A stretch of 28,294 nt of DNA from an uncultured Prevotella sp. (GCA_937895845.1 CALBLK010000004.1:1-28294), one strand, 5' to 3'; numbered from the stretch's first letter, positions 16,198 through 23,959 are shown. Program-made: numbers and translations. Notes: generated by a model not told the origin, from the letters alone.

Positions 16198-16269
16198 CGA
16201 GGCTTTAAAACGGCAAGGAGCCTGCAACATACGGTACGCCACAATACACAAACAACAGAAAGCAAGACA

Positions 16270-16896
16270 ATGTTAGAAATAAGGAACGCGCGACTTTCTA
16301 CCAATGGAAAGCCTCTGTTTGAGAACCTTTCTCTTACAGTCGCCAATGGCAGCATCTGCTGCATCACAGGCGAGTCGGGATGTGGGAAAACCTCTCTGCT
16401 AAGAACGATACTGGGATTCCAGTGCCTTGAGGAGGGGTTTGTGAGCATTGACGGCGAGCTGCTCACACCCTCGTCGGCCGAGACGTTCAGAAAAGACACA
16501 GCCTATTTGCCACAAGATCTTTCACTTCCGGCAGAATGGGTCAGCGAGATGGTTGCCTACCTTTTCCAGCTCCGGCTGAACAGGAACATCTCCTTCACCA
16601 AACAGCGACTGTTTGAAGAGTGGCAGCTGCTCGGTCTGCCCCGCGAACTTTATGACAGGAAAACGGGCGAACTGAGTGGCGGGGAACGCCAGCGAGCCAT
16701 GCTGGCCGTGTGCGGACTGCTTGACAAGCGTCTTGTGCTGGTTGACGAGCCGACATCGGCCCTTGACGGCAGTGCCTCCGCGCTCGTTGCCAGCTATCTG
16801 CGCAGACTTGCCAGCAAAGGGGCTGCCGTTGTGGCAGTCAGCCACGACATGCAGCTCGCCTCGACATGTGACACCAGAATTGTTATCGGAAAATAA
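16270..16896 (+). CDS. ABC transporter ATP-binding protein (FetA/YbbL-like)
   Basis: The 208-residue ATPase shows CCITGESGCGKTSLLRTILG (Walker A), the Q loop (AYLPQDLSL), the signature GELSGGERQRAMLAVCGL, Walker B with LVLVDEPTSALDG, and the H loop VSHDMQL. The frame is open from 16090, but the first 60 residues of that version look like random translation and include a promoter box, so the start at MLEIRNARLS is chosen. The permease gene follows after 12 bp. In E. coli the FetA-FetB pair exports iron and eases peroxide stress; that role is transferred from the family. Confidence 0.88.
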   Translation: MLEIRNARLSTNGKPLFENLSLTVANGSICCITGESGCGKTSLLRTILGFQCLEEGFVSIDGELLTPSSAETFRKDTAYLPQDLSLPAEWVSEMVAYLFQLRLNRNISFTKQRLFEEWQLLGLPRELYDRKTGELSGGERQRAMLAVCGLLDKRLVLVDEPTSALDGSASALVASYLRRLASKGAAVVAVSHDMQLASTCDTRIVIGK

Positions 16897-16908
16897 CACA
16901 CAGAGACA

Positions 16909-17679
16909 ATGAGCCAGGACATCAGTTACATCAGCATGGCAGTAGGACTGCTGCTTTTAGCCATTCCCATTTATTTTTTCCACCGTTTCGGCACCAAGCA
17001 AATCAGTGCCACCGTGATTGCCACGGCAAGGATGGTGGTGCAGCTGTTCCTCATCGGGCTGTACCTAAAGTACCTTTTCTTGCTGAACAGCCCACTCGTC
17101 AACATTCTCTGGGTAATTGTAATGGTGGTTGTCGCCACTCTGACAGCGGCCAGGCGCACTCATCTGCCACTGTCCATGCTGTTTGTGCCGCTCAGCACCG
17201 GATTTGCAGCATCTGCCTTTCTTGTAGGACTCTATTTCCTGATGTTTGTCTTGCACCTGCCCCAGCCTTTCGACGCTCGCTATTTTGTGCCAATCATGGG
17301 CATTCTTATGGGGAACATGCTGGGAGTTAACGTCATGGCGCTCAACACCTTTTACGATGGGTTGCGCCGCGAGCAGCAGCTCTATTACTATCTTCTGGGC
17401 AACGGGGCTACACACATTGAAGCCATCACCCCTTTCATACGCCGCGCCATAGAGAAATCGTTTGCGCCATGCATCGCCAACATGGCTGTGATGGGCATCG
17501 TGTCACTGCCAGGAACCATGATAGGGCAGATTCTCGGCGGAGCAGCTCCAGGTATCGCCATCAAATATCAGATGATGATTATCGTCATTACTTTCACTGC
17601 CTCCATGCTCTCAATGATGTTCACCCTGTGGCTGGCAGACAAGCGAACCTTTGACGAATATGACAGAATCAAGGTCTGA
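16909..17679 (+). CDS. FetB/YbbM-like permease (UPF0014 family)
   Basis: The 256-residue membrane protein has about seven hydrophobic helices (SMAVGLLLLAIPIYFF, IGLYLKYLFLL, NILWVIVMVVVATLTAA, and others). It carries the UPF0014 hallmarks TARMVVQLFLIGLYL, MGILMGNMLGVNVMALN, and VMGIVSLPGTMIGQILGGAA. It is the partner of the preceding ATPase, probably exporting iron. The protein ends FDEYDRIKV. No terminator was found close behind it. Confidence 0.9.
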   Translation: MSQDISYISMAVGLLLLAIPIYFFHRFGTKQISATVIATARMVVQLFLIGLYLKYLFLLNSPLVNILWVIVMVVVATLTAARRTHLPLSMLFVPLSTGFAASAFLVGLYFLMFVLHLPQPFDARYFVPIMGILMGNMLGVNVMALNTFYDGLRREQQLYYYLLGNGATHIEAITPFIRRAIEKSFAPCIANMAVMGIVSLPGTMIGQILGGAAPGIAIKYQMMIIVITFTASMLSMMFTLWLADKRTFDEYDRIKV

Positions 17680-17787
17680 CTCGTGCCAAAATGGCAATTT
17701 CCACCCCAGAACTTTGACCTGTATCAAAAAATCGCATATTTCAAATCATATACTGTCATCCGGGATTCAACTTATGCCCAAAGGCAT

Positions 17788-17795
17788 TAACTTTG
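17788..17795 (+). promoter_or_regulatory. -7 box of the short transcription unit
   Basis: TAACTTTG followed by C matches the Bacteroidetes -7 element. It lies about 110 bp behind fetB and about 110 bp before a 34-codon ORF, and a strong terminator ends the unit at 18118. Confidence 0.42.
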
Positions 17796-17907
17796 CACTT
17801 GCAAAAACGAAAAAAGAACAAAAGGATAACAAAAAAGGGATGTGAAGCAGCATCCGACAAGAGATTCAAACAAAAGATTGTCTAACTTATTAAATGGTAA
17901 AAAGATT

Positions 17908-18012
17908 ATGAAAAGGATGATGAAAAGAATCGCAACAAGCAAGAGACTTTACAACTATTGCGAGAACATGCTCAGAATGTACAACTATGGCAGAGTGAGC
18001 ATGCTGGCCTAA
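17908..18012 (+). CDS. Possible 34-residue basic peptide
   Basis: The ATG at 17908 opens 34 codons (MKRMMKRIATSKRLYNYCEN, then MLRMYNYGRVSMLA). The product is strongly basic, with a repeated (R)-x-YNY-x pattern: RLYNYC and RMYNYG. It has its own promoter box (17788-17795) and a terminator (18076-18118), so it lies in a discrete transcript of roughly 320 nt. I do not recognise a family. The same stretch contains a 7-bp inverted repeat (CATGCTC 17967-17973 with GAGCATG 17997-18003), so a structured small RNA is an alternative. Whether it is translated cannot be decided here. Confidence 0.4.
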   Translation: MKRMMKRIATSKRLYNYCENMLRMYNYGRVSMLA

Positions 18013-18075
18013 AGTCAAGGCCACGAACAAGATTAAAAGAAAGAACGCTGGAGGCTTAACCCTCCCAAACCATAC

Positions 18076-18121
18076 AAAGAGCGGGAAAGGAACAGAAGAT
18101 GCTCCTTTCCCGCTCTTTTTT
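18076..18121 (+). terminator. Strong intrinsic terminator
   Basis: AAAGAGCGGGAAAGGA (18076-18091) pairs perfectly with 18103-18118, a 16-bp GC-rich stem with an 11-nt loop, followed by a run of T. It ends the short transcription unit that starts near 17795. Confidence 0.85.
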
Positions 18122-18156
18122 TATTCCAAATCGGCCATTAGACCGATTTGGAATAA
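18121..18156. repeat. Perfect 14-bp inverted repeat
   Basis: TTATTCCAAATCGG (18121-18134) and CCGATTTGGAATAA (18143-18156) form a perfect stem around CCATTAGA. It begins directly at the T tract of the preceding terminator. A similar string (CGGCCATTAGA) is found at 7031-7041 next to the thrS terminator region, so it may be a dispersed intergenic element. Confidence 0.6.
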
Positions 18157-18180
18157 TCAATGGCAGCCATGGCTTCAGGG

Positions 18181-18268
18181 GCGTTTCGCACTGCAACATG
18201 GGCCGGATTAAGCGACAGAACGGTGCGTTTCGCACTGCAATATGCACCAGATGGCACGACAGAACGGT
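18181..18268. repeat. Two tandem 44-bp repeats
   Basis: Units 18181-18224 and 18225-18268 both begin GCGTTTCGCACTGCAA and both end GACAGAACGGT; the middle differs. A third start (GAGTCTCGCA) follows. They lie in the non-coding region between the short unit and the SLBB gene. The rest of 18157-18469 shows no gene. Confidence 0.65.
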
Positions 18269-18469
18269 GAGTCTCGCAGCAGCGCTTCAACCTTCCACCC
18301 AAAACCGGTCATTACAGTCAGGCGCTGGCAAGCCTTGCTTCGACCTGCTGACGGTCTTTGGGCTATGGCTAATCCTCTATTTACGCTAAATTTGCAGGAA
18401 TTGCCGCGTTAATCATACGGACACTTTGCGCAATGCGACTTCAATAAAATGTCTTCAGAATATTCTGTA

Positions 18470-21058
18470 TCATTTTAGCAAATTGGCGATGGTGGCAATC
18501 ATGGTTGCGATTGATGCTGTCCCTGAAGCCAAAGACACGGTTTCAGCCGTTGTCATCTTATTGATAGTCCGGGCTGGCACCATAATCTCACATCCAGGCA
18601 TCACCTTGGCACCGCTGCCAACCTTGGCCACGTCACCATTCATATAGATGATATAGGCTTGCCGTTTCTTGGCCTTGTTGCTGTAACCGCCAGCCTGGTT
18701 GATGTAATATTTCACGCTCTTGCCCTCCTTGAAGCCCACGGTGTTGGGGTACATCACCTCGCCGTTGATCTTCACTGTTCCGTTATACACGGGAACGATA
18801 ATACGGTCTCCCTCGCGCAGCACTATATCGGCATCACTGCCGGGATTGGCCAGAGCTTTGTCAAGTTCTATCCCAACAGGATAGGTCTCGGGAATCTCAT
18901 ATTTGTAGTTGGAAGCAGACATCCTGAGGTCGCTCATCGACCGGCCACTCTTCAGAGCCTGCTCCATCGCCACCTGCTCATTCTGCTCGCGCTGCATCTT
19001 CATCACCTCTTCCATACGCTTGCGCTCAAACTCGGTCACCTTGCGTTCAAGGCGCGCGCCCTTCACATAAGCCAGCTTACTCACACCGCCTGCTTTTTTG
19101 ATGACGTCGCTCAGACGCTCGTTTTTCTTTCCCAGCGTATAGGTTCCGCCAAACATGACTTCGCCCTCAACCTTGACATTCTGCTGCTCTGAGTAGCCCG
19201 GACTCTTGCGAATGTACACCTCGTCGTATGGCATCAACAGGAAACCACTGCCACCAACGACACTAAGGCTGTCACTGAGAGCGAAACTGTACGTACGGGC
19301 GATTGTGTCTGACGCAGTTGAAGCCTTGGGATCAGCTATGCGGCGTGCCACATCAACCTTCATCACCGAAGCAGCATCGGTCAAGCCTCCAGCCTGCAAC
19401 ACAAAGTCCTCAAGCGTCTCATTGGCCGCATATTGGTAAACGCCAGGGTAAACCACCTCACCGTGGATTGTTATTGTCTGGGCGGACGTCTGCTCCACGT
19501 TACTTGGCACATACAGCACGTCCTCGCTCTTCAAAGGCACATCGGGCACACGGCCTGCAAGGATGCCAGCTACATCAACCCGCAAGACCTCAAGCGTGCG
19601 GTCAGGCTTCATGCGATGGATTATGGCATGCCCGCTCACGGCATCCTCGGTCATCCCGGCGGCCTCCTTCACAAGCGCGCCAACCGTGGACACGGCACCA
19701 TCAATCTGATACATTCCAGGACGGAACACGGCCCCTCTCACCTCCGCCATATTGGCATATCTGGACAAGACAGAATCGACATTGACCGAATCTTCGTCAT
19801 CGAGCTTGAAACTGCTCATGTCAAATTCTTCCACATTATAGACAGAATACCTGTCCCCCGACTTCCGATACAGGCGGACTGCCTTTTTGAACGCATCGCC
19901 ACGGAAGCCGCCTGCATAGTCAAGCAAGGTCTTCAGACTCTCGCCTTTCTTCATCTCATAATACATCGGGCGTTTCACCTTGCCTGTCACATTGACCAGA
20001 CAGTCATAGGGACCTACAACAATCACGTCGTTGTCGGCAAGACGAATATTCCCCCGCAGTTTTCCATTGAGGATATAGTCATAAATGTCTACCGTGGAAA
20101 TCAGCTTGTTGTTGCGGTAAACCTTGATGTTGCGCAGCGTTCCAATCTCGTTGGTCCCCCCCGCCATATACAGGGCATGAAACACGGTCGCAAAGGCAGC
20201 CAGTGTGTAAGAGCCAGGAGCGGACACCTCTCCCATTACATTGACCATGATGGTTTTAGTCTGCCCCACGGTAAGCCTTATCTGCGAGCTGCTGTACCTT
20301 GCGCCCAACTGACGCTTGACCACGCGGTTGGCCTCTGCCACAGTCATTCCGCTCACCGATATTGGCCCGAACCCTTCGATAAGGATGTTGCCATCTGGAT
20401 TCACCGTGCTCTCGAAATTTTCCTGCGACGCCCCCCAAACGTCAACATAGACAACGTCACCCGGACCAAGCCGATAATTCTGCGGAGTTGCTATATTCAT
20501 ATTGGGTTCAAAGGTGAGGTCCTTGTTGCTGAAAATGTCACGGCCAAACACTTTCCGTTTGTTTCGGTCTTTCTGCAACATTTCCTGAATATACAAATCA
20601 TCGTAATATTCGGTTGAGTCGGGCGCAAAGGAACTGAGTTCTCTCTTCATCAGCATAAAGTCTGCATCATTCTCATCATACGTCCGCTTGCTCTTGGTGA
20701 GCGGTTCACGCCCATCCTGCATCCTGCGCAGCGGTTCACGCCCGCTTTCGCCTGTTCTCTTTTTCCCATTGTCTATTCTCATCCGTGACACCGAGGTGGA
20801 AGTTGTCAGATTCTTTGCGCCGAGAGACTGCCCCCCCCTCTCTTGCTCAAACTTCTTCTTCACCCGCCTGATTTGGTCTATGTTTACGCCACGCTGCATC
20901 AGACGGGTTACAATCTGGCTCTGTTCAGTGCCCTTGGCATGCTCTTTCACAACATAATCCATCACAGCATCATCAGTCATTGACGACTGCGCCATAGCCG
21001 GACAATATGCTACGCTGGCAAAGATTGACAATAAAAAATACCGCTCTATCCACTTCAT
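18470..21058 (-). CDS. SLBB-domain outer-membrane polysaccharide export protein
   Basis: This 862-residue secreted protein has a Sec signal peptide (MKWIERYFLLSIFASVAYCP, cleavage likely after AMA). A charged linker with the duplicated word GREPL follows. The Wza-like Poly_export domain starts at YRLGPGDVVYVDVWGASQEN (about 190) and is followed by several SLBB (beta-grasp) domains: VNVMGEVSAPGSYTL, VNVTGKVKRPMYYE, AEVRGAVFRPGMYQI, ITIHGEVVYPGVYQY, VKVEGEVMFGGTYTL and VKINGEVMYPNTVGF. A hydrophobic C terminus (TASIATMIATIANLL) closes it. It most likely builds the outer-membrane pore for capsule or exopolysaccharide. No Wzz or glycosyltransferase genes lie next to it in this window. Confidence 0.9.
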   Translation of the reverse strand: MKWIERYFLLSIFASVAYCPAMAQSSMTDDAVMDYVVKEHAKGTEQSQIVTRLMQRGVNIDQIRRVKKKFEQERGGQSLGAKNLTTSTSVSRMRIDNGKKRTGESGREPLRRMQDGREPLTKSKRTYDENDADFMLMKRELSSFAPDSTEYYDDLYIQEMLQKDRNKRKVFGRDIFSNKDLTFEPNMNIATPQNYRLGPGDVVYVDVWGASQENFESTVNPDGNILIEGFGPISVSGMTVAEANRVVKRQLGARYSSSQIRLTVGQTKTIMVNVMGEVSAPGSYTLAAFATVFHALYMAGGTNEIGTLRNIKVYRNNKLISTVDIYDYILNGKLRGNIRLADNDVIVVGPYDCLVNVTGKVKRPMYYEMKKGESLKTLLDYAGGFRGDAFKKAVRLYRKSGDRYSVYNVEEFDMSSFKLDDEDSVNVDSVLSRYANMAEVRGAVFRPGMYQIDGAVSTVGALVKEAAGMTEDAVSGHAIIHRMKPDRTLEVLRVDVAGILAGRVPDVPLKSEDVLYVPSNVEQTSAQTITIHGEVVYPGVYQYAANETLEDFVLQAGGLTDAASVMKVDVARRIADPKASTASDTIARTYSFALSDSLSVVGGSGFLLMPYDEVYIRKSPGYSEQQNVKVEGEVMFGGTYTLGKKNERLSDVIKKAGGVSKLAYVKGARLERKVTEFERKRMEEVMKMQREQNEQVAMEQALKSGRSMSDLRMSASNYKYEIPETYPVGIELDKALANPGSDADIVLREGDRIIVPVYNGTVKINGEVMYPNTVGFKEGKSVKYYINQAGGYSNKAKKRQAYIIYMNGDVAKVGSGAKVMPGCEIMVPARTINKMTTAETVSLASGTASIATMIATIANLLK

Positions 21059-21159
21059 ACGTTGGAATCCGTTAAAATCAATTCATCTAATAAACAAAAA
21101 AAAGACCATTTTATTGCTAAACAACAAAGCAAAAACGGTTATTTTTGCAGTAATTGGTG

Positions 21160-21167
21160 CAAAGTTA
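21160..21167 (-). promoter_or_regulatory. -7 box upstream of the SLBB gene
   Basis: The minus strand reads TAACTTTGC, about 100 bp upstream of the start codon at 21058. No convincing TTTG element is at the expected place. Confidence 0.38.
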
Positions 21168-21233
21168 GCTAAAAAAAACGGTTAGTGCCCCCACTTTTCT
21201 CCGCAAAAAGTATTTTTTATAAGATAAAAGCAT

Positions 21234-21241
21234 TACTTTTG
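21234..21241 (+). promoter_or_regulatory. -7 box of ssrA
   Basis: TACTTTTGC matches TAnnTTTG and is 16 bp before the mature 5' end of tmRNA at 21258, a sensible distance for a short leader removed by processing. Confidence 0.5.
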
Positions 21242-21257
21242 CAACCGCGAATCATTT

Positions 21258-21655
21258 GGGGTTGACTGGATTTGACAGCGGGCCGAAGTGATCTGTAAGC
21301 ATGCGGAGTGACGGCTGTGTACTCCATAATCCATTCGGCCGACAATTTAATTGGCGAAAACAATTACGCTCTCGCTGCCTAATCGAAGTACAAGTAGATT
21401 ACTGGCTTTATCCGGTCACAAGGTGACCGGACGAGACATCGCTCAAGGGATATGTCCCGAATCTTCTTGGTCAAGCGGTGCAGATAAATCGGGAATAGTC
21501 TGCGTTGGTCCCGGTACGCAGATGAAATGATTAGGGAATAAGGTGCCGGTTGGTGGTTTGGGTCTTGCCGACACACGAAAATAAAGTCCAAAATAAGCAT
21601 GTAGAAAGCGGGTTGTTTCCCTGTTTGGACGAGGGTTCGATTCCCTCCAGCTCCA
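21258..21655 (+). ncRNA. ssrA: Transfer-messenger RNA (tmRNA)
   Basis: The 5' end GGGGTTGACTGGATTTGACA and the 3' end GTTCGATTCCCTCCAGCTCC give a tRNA-like acceptor stem (GGGGTTG with CAGCTCC, allowing G-U pairs) and T arm. The tag reading frame at 21353-21382 encodes GENNYALAA followed by TAA, a Bacteroidetes-type tag. tmRNA rescues stalled ribosomes together with SmpB and marks the unfinished protein for proteolysis. The terminal CCA is not encoded completely (discriminator A, then CAA). The gene is intact although a prophage appears to begin right behind it, as expected when a phage carries its own copy of the 3' end of its target. Confidence 0.93.
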
Positions 21656-21666
21656 CAATCAACCTT

Positions 21667-21705
21667 GTAAATCAACGATTTACGAAAAACGTACACGATT
21701 TGTAC
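21667..21705. repeat. Two small inverted repeats behind ssrA
   Basis: GTAAATC-aac-GATTTAC (21667-21683) and GTACA-cgatt-TGTAC (21691-21705) follow the tRNA-like end within 50 bp. They could be part of an attachment site or of structured 3' processing sequence; a related perfect repeat, GTGTAC-aaag-GTACAC, lies at 21857-21872. Confidence 0.4.
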
Positions 21706-21712
21706 ATGAAAA

Positions 21713-21747
21713 TGCCCGATTTCTTAGGATTTCGGGCGTTTTTCTTT
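21713..21747 (+). terminator. Terminator behind ssrA
   Basis: GCCCGA (21714-21719) pairs with TCGGGC (21732-21737), followed by GTTTTTCTTT. It is correctly placed to end ssrA transcription. Confidence 0.7.
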
Positions 21748-21770
21748 AGTCTCCGAATAAGCCCTCTAAA

Positions 21771-21801
21771 ACAAAAAAAAAGCCCCGACAAATGCCGGGG
21801 C
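21771..21801 (-). terminator. Terminator of the phage late operon
   Basis: On the minus strand, a GCCCCG/CGGGGC stem (21782-21787 with 21796-21801) is followed by nine T. It lies about 80 bp past the last phage ORF and faces the ssrA terminator. Confidence 0.8.
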
Positions 21802-21878
21802 GAAATTAAACATTGAACCGGGCGCAACTCCCGGCATCGCAACAATGTCGTGTTTCGTGTACAAAGGTACACCATTTT

Positions 21879-22235
21879 TCAGACAATCCGGCGTATTGCC
21901 GTCAAAATCTTGCGAATAGTATTCATTATCGGTACACGTTTCAAGTAAAGAAGGACGATTGAAGCGAATATCGCCGACACAATCCACCAATTCACGTTGA
22001 ACTTTGTCTTTGTCTGCTCCTTGATGGTCGTCTTGTCGCTCCTTCTATTGTTGGTCGCTTGCTTGGTGGAATCTGACAATTCGGCTTGCTTGGATTCTCC
22101 TTTCTTTTCCATTCTTGCCCCGAATGTCGTTTGTTTCCACCTTTTCACGCTTCCAGTTGAACCGGAAGGATGCTTGTTACTTGATGCACTTGCATTGCAT
22201 TTGCATCCGGATTTGATACAAGTGCATCGTTGCAA
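21879..22235 (-). CDS. C-terminal part of a split unimolecular spanin: periplasmic and transmembrane segment
   Basis: This frame reads NASASSNKHPSGSTGSVKRW, then a hydrophilic, Lys/Ser/Thr-rich stretch, one membrane helix (WWIVSAIFASIVLLYL) and a basic tail (KRVPIMNTIRKILTAIRRIV). Its first possible start is a TTG at 22235 inside the preceding gene; the first ATG is at 22112 (MEKKGESKQ). Together with the lipoprotein ORF 22145-22444 it looks like one gene split by a shift of frame. The C-terminal membrane anchor with basic tail is what a unimolecular spanin (u-spanin) needs to join inner and outer membranes during lysis. Function is inferred from this architecture and the place next to holin and endolysin. 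Confidence 0.6.
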   Translation of the reverse strand: MQRCTCIKSGCKCNASASSNKHPSGSTGSVKRWKQTTFGARMEKKGESKQAELSDSTKQATNNRRSDKTTIKEQTKTKFNVNWWIVSAIFASIVLLYLKRVPIMNTIRKILTAIRRIV

Positions 22236-22444
22236 CTTGGTGGAAAGTATTCAATTTCCGTGATGGTCATCCCCCAATCACTGACCTTTGACGTGTCAAT
22301 TTCAACAAATGAACGCTTCACCACGATGTCGGCAACCGATAAAGAATCGGTGGACGTTTCCACCTTATTATTATAACTTGCCTTCTTGGATGATGCGCAC
22401 GCCGACAATATCAGCGCAAGCAAGAACACAATGATGTGTTTCAT
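22145..22444 (-). CDS. Phage lipoprotein, N-terminal part of a split spanin
   Basis: The 99-residue frame begins with a lipoprotein signal peptide (MKHIIVFLLALILSACASSK, lipobox LSAC with Cys16), continues with a short periplasmic part (SFVEIDTSKVSDWGMTITEI) and ends soon after NPDANAMQ in sequence that fits poorly (VHQVTSILPVQLEA). It starts 3 bp after the endolysin stop. At 22191-22200 the sequence has two copies of TGCAT. Removing one copy joins this frame to the next one (…NPDANASASSNKHP…), giving a lipoprotein with a C-terminal membrane helix of about 187 residues. As it stands the protein is probably truncated. Confidence 0.7.
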   Translation of the reverse strand: MKHIIVFLLALILSACASSKKASYNNKVETSTDSLSVADIVVKRSFVEIDTSKVSDWGMTITEIEYFPPSCNDALVSNPDANAMQVHQVTSILPVQLEA

Positions 22445-22447
22445 ACG

Positions 22448-23026
22448 CTACAAATCCTTTATGTCTGACAATCGGAGCAACCAACCATTCAAAAAGCGTT
22501 GCTTTGTGTAACGCATCTTTTCGGCATTGGTTGCCTTGCGTCCCTTCTTCTTCTCGTATGTCGCAACACTTTGCGCCGCCACATTCTTCAAGAACTTGAC
22601 ACGGACATTGTATATGGCATTGAACAATTGGTTCGGGTCGGCGAAGTTTACCGCCGATATGGTTTTTGCTCCAACAATGCCATCGGCTTTCACGCCAAGA
22701 AGTCTTTGCGGAATCACAATGCCATGTTTGCCCGAAGCCCAAACCCAATCAACAAGGATGTTTGCCACCTTTTGTGATTGGATTGAATCGGCTTTCCATC
22801 TATCCCAAAAATGCGGCTTCAACACACGGTTGCGCACATCATCGTTGGTTATCAACTTCAAGTCCTTCACGTCAATGTCTCCGTCACCGTCCTTGTCGTA
22901 GCCACATTGTTTCCATGTGGCAATGGTCACGCCCTTGTTGGTCGCACCTCCGGAATCTGCCGGGTCATTGACATAACCGCCTTCCCATCGAAGGATGAAA
23001 GGCAACAATACATCAACATTCGCCAT
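22448..23026 (-). CDS. Phage endolysin, GH108-type N-acetylmuramidase with EF-hand loop
   Basis: This 192-residue enzyme starts MANVDVLLPFILRWEGGYVN; EGGYVNDPADSGGATNKGVT (Glu15 as likely catalytic acid) is the signature of glycoside hydrolase family 108. Its C-terminal half fits the PG_binding_3 domain (LLGVKADGIVGAKTISAVN). Between catalytic helices a complete 12-residue EF-hand loop, DKDGDGDIDVKD (44-55), suggests calcium binding, as in several Bacteroidetes relatives. It should cut peptidoglycan at the end of infection. The start overlaps the holin gene by 14 bp. No signal peptide is seen, so holin-dependent release is expected. Confidence 0.88.
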   Translation of the reverse strand: MANVDVLLPFILRWEGGYVNDPADSGGATNKGVTIATWKQCGYDKDGDGDIDVKDLKLITNDDVRNRVLKPHFWDRWKADSIQSQKVANILVDWVWASGKHGIVIPQRLLGVKADGIVGAKTISAVNFADPNQLFNAIYNVRVKFLKNVAAQSVATYEKKKGRKATNAEKMRYTKQRFLNGWLLRLSDIKDL

Positions 23027-23537
23027 CGTCTTTGTCTATTTTATGTGAATATTCGGTTTCGTTGTCGTGCTTCAATTCGTGAAGATCAATGTCAAAGTGC
23101 CTTTCGGTCTTGTCTACCATGACACGTTGCGCAACCTTTGCCCATCTTGCATCATTACAAGACGATTCGTTTTCAAGCATTGACCACACTTGCCAAAAGC
23201 ACACCGCCCCGGCAACGATATTTGGCAATCGCAACGACAAATCCGGAAAAATATACAAGTCTATCAGATGCGCAAGCACCGTCAACGCATACACCTTGAT
23301 AAGGGTAACGAAGACACGCCCGGCATAATTGGACTTGAACTTTCCATCATTACTTCCGGGATATTTCTTTTTCACTCGCCGGGACAACGCCCATGCGGTG
23401 TAACAATCGCACAATACGGCAAGCGTACAAATGAGGATGAACGGAATGGTCGGTTCAAGCATCGCCAAGAACGCCCCGAACAAAGTCATAATGTTTCTGC
23501 CCATGAGCGATAACAATTCTTTCAAGTATTCGTTCAT
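23013..23537 (-). CDS. Putative phage holin
   Basis: The 174-residue protein has hydrophobic segments LFGAFLAMLEPTIPFILICT with LAVLCDCYTAWAL (about 18-52), a loop with RRVKKKYPGSNDGKFKSNYA, two further hydrophobic stretches (VFVTLIKVYALTVLAHLIDLY and LPNIVAGAVCFWQVWSML), and a long charged C-terminal tail rich in Asp, Glu, His and Lys. Size, topology and the position directly before the endolysin fit a phage holin, which forms holes in the inner membrane to time lysis. The family was judged from pattern and context only. Confidence 0.75.
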   Translation of the reverse strand: MNEYLKELLSLMGRNIMTLFGAFLAMLEPTIPFILICTLAVLCDCYTAWALSRRVKKKYPGSNDGKFKSNYAGRVFVTLIKVYALTVLAHLIDLYIFPDLSLRLPNIVAGAVCFWQVWSMLENESSCNDARWAKVAQRVMVDKTERHFDIDLHELKHDNETEYSHKIDKDDGEC

Positions 23538-23548
23538 AGTCGGAACTT

Positions 23549-23959
23549 TTATGTGAAATGAAACATCTTGCCAATCTTGGTGATTGTCGTATCAAATACA
23601 ATGAAGTCCTTTGGCTGCAACCCCTTGTTTGTCCGATATTCCTTGAACGATTGTTGCGCTTTCTGCATTTCGTTCATAAGGTTGTCCGAACCAGTGAACA
23701 CGGAACGCCTTTGTCCGATGCACAATCCGTTTTCATCCTTGAAAAAGAAATCGCCTTCTTCATCTTCAGCGTTGTTGAACTGTGCGTTGACTACAACTTG
23801 CATTTGCATACGCATCCCGGATGCGTTCTTTCCCGGAAACTTGGTCGGTTGAATCTTGACTTTCTCAATGACAATTCTTTTGTCAAAAAGTTCGTCAAGG
23901 TCAATGCCCTTGCCAATTATGGCATCCGTTTCGATGTTTGAATCACTGAATCTTGGCAT
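23549..23959 (-). CDS. Phage protein of unknown function (OB-fold-like pattern)
   Basis: The 136-residue protein begins MPRFSDSNIETDAIIGKGID. I do not recognise a named family. It has alternating hydrophobic stretches suggesting beta strands (KRIVIEKVKIQPTKF, MRMQMQVVVNAQFN, FIVFDTTITKIGKMFHF) and the segment RRSVFTGSDNLMNEMQKA, which loosely resembles phage single-strand-DNA-binding or tail-associated beta proteins. It lies 11 bp before the holin and 14 bp after the preceding gene. A role in the DGR (for example binding cDNA) is an open possibility but has no direct support. Confidence 0.6.
   Translation of the reverse strand: MPRFSDSNIETDAIIGKGIDLDELFDKRIVIEKVKIQPTKFPGKNASGMRMQMQVVVNAQFNNAEDEEGDFFFKDENGLCIGQRRSVFTGSDNLMNEMQKAQQSFKEYRTNKGLQPKDFIVFDTTITKIGKMFHFT

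Noticed and set aside
19433..20617. A 394-codon plus-strand open frame opposite the SLBB gene
   Set aside because: It is fully antisense to an 862-aa gene with clear domains, and its translation (His-, Arg- and Leu-rich) shows no family pattern; it is a shadow of codon bias.
21771..21801. Phage operon terminator as part of ssrA
   Set aside because: Its T tract is on the minus strand; ssrA has its own plus-strand terminator at 21713-21747.
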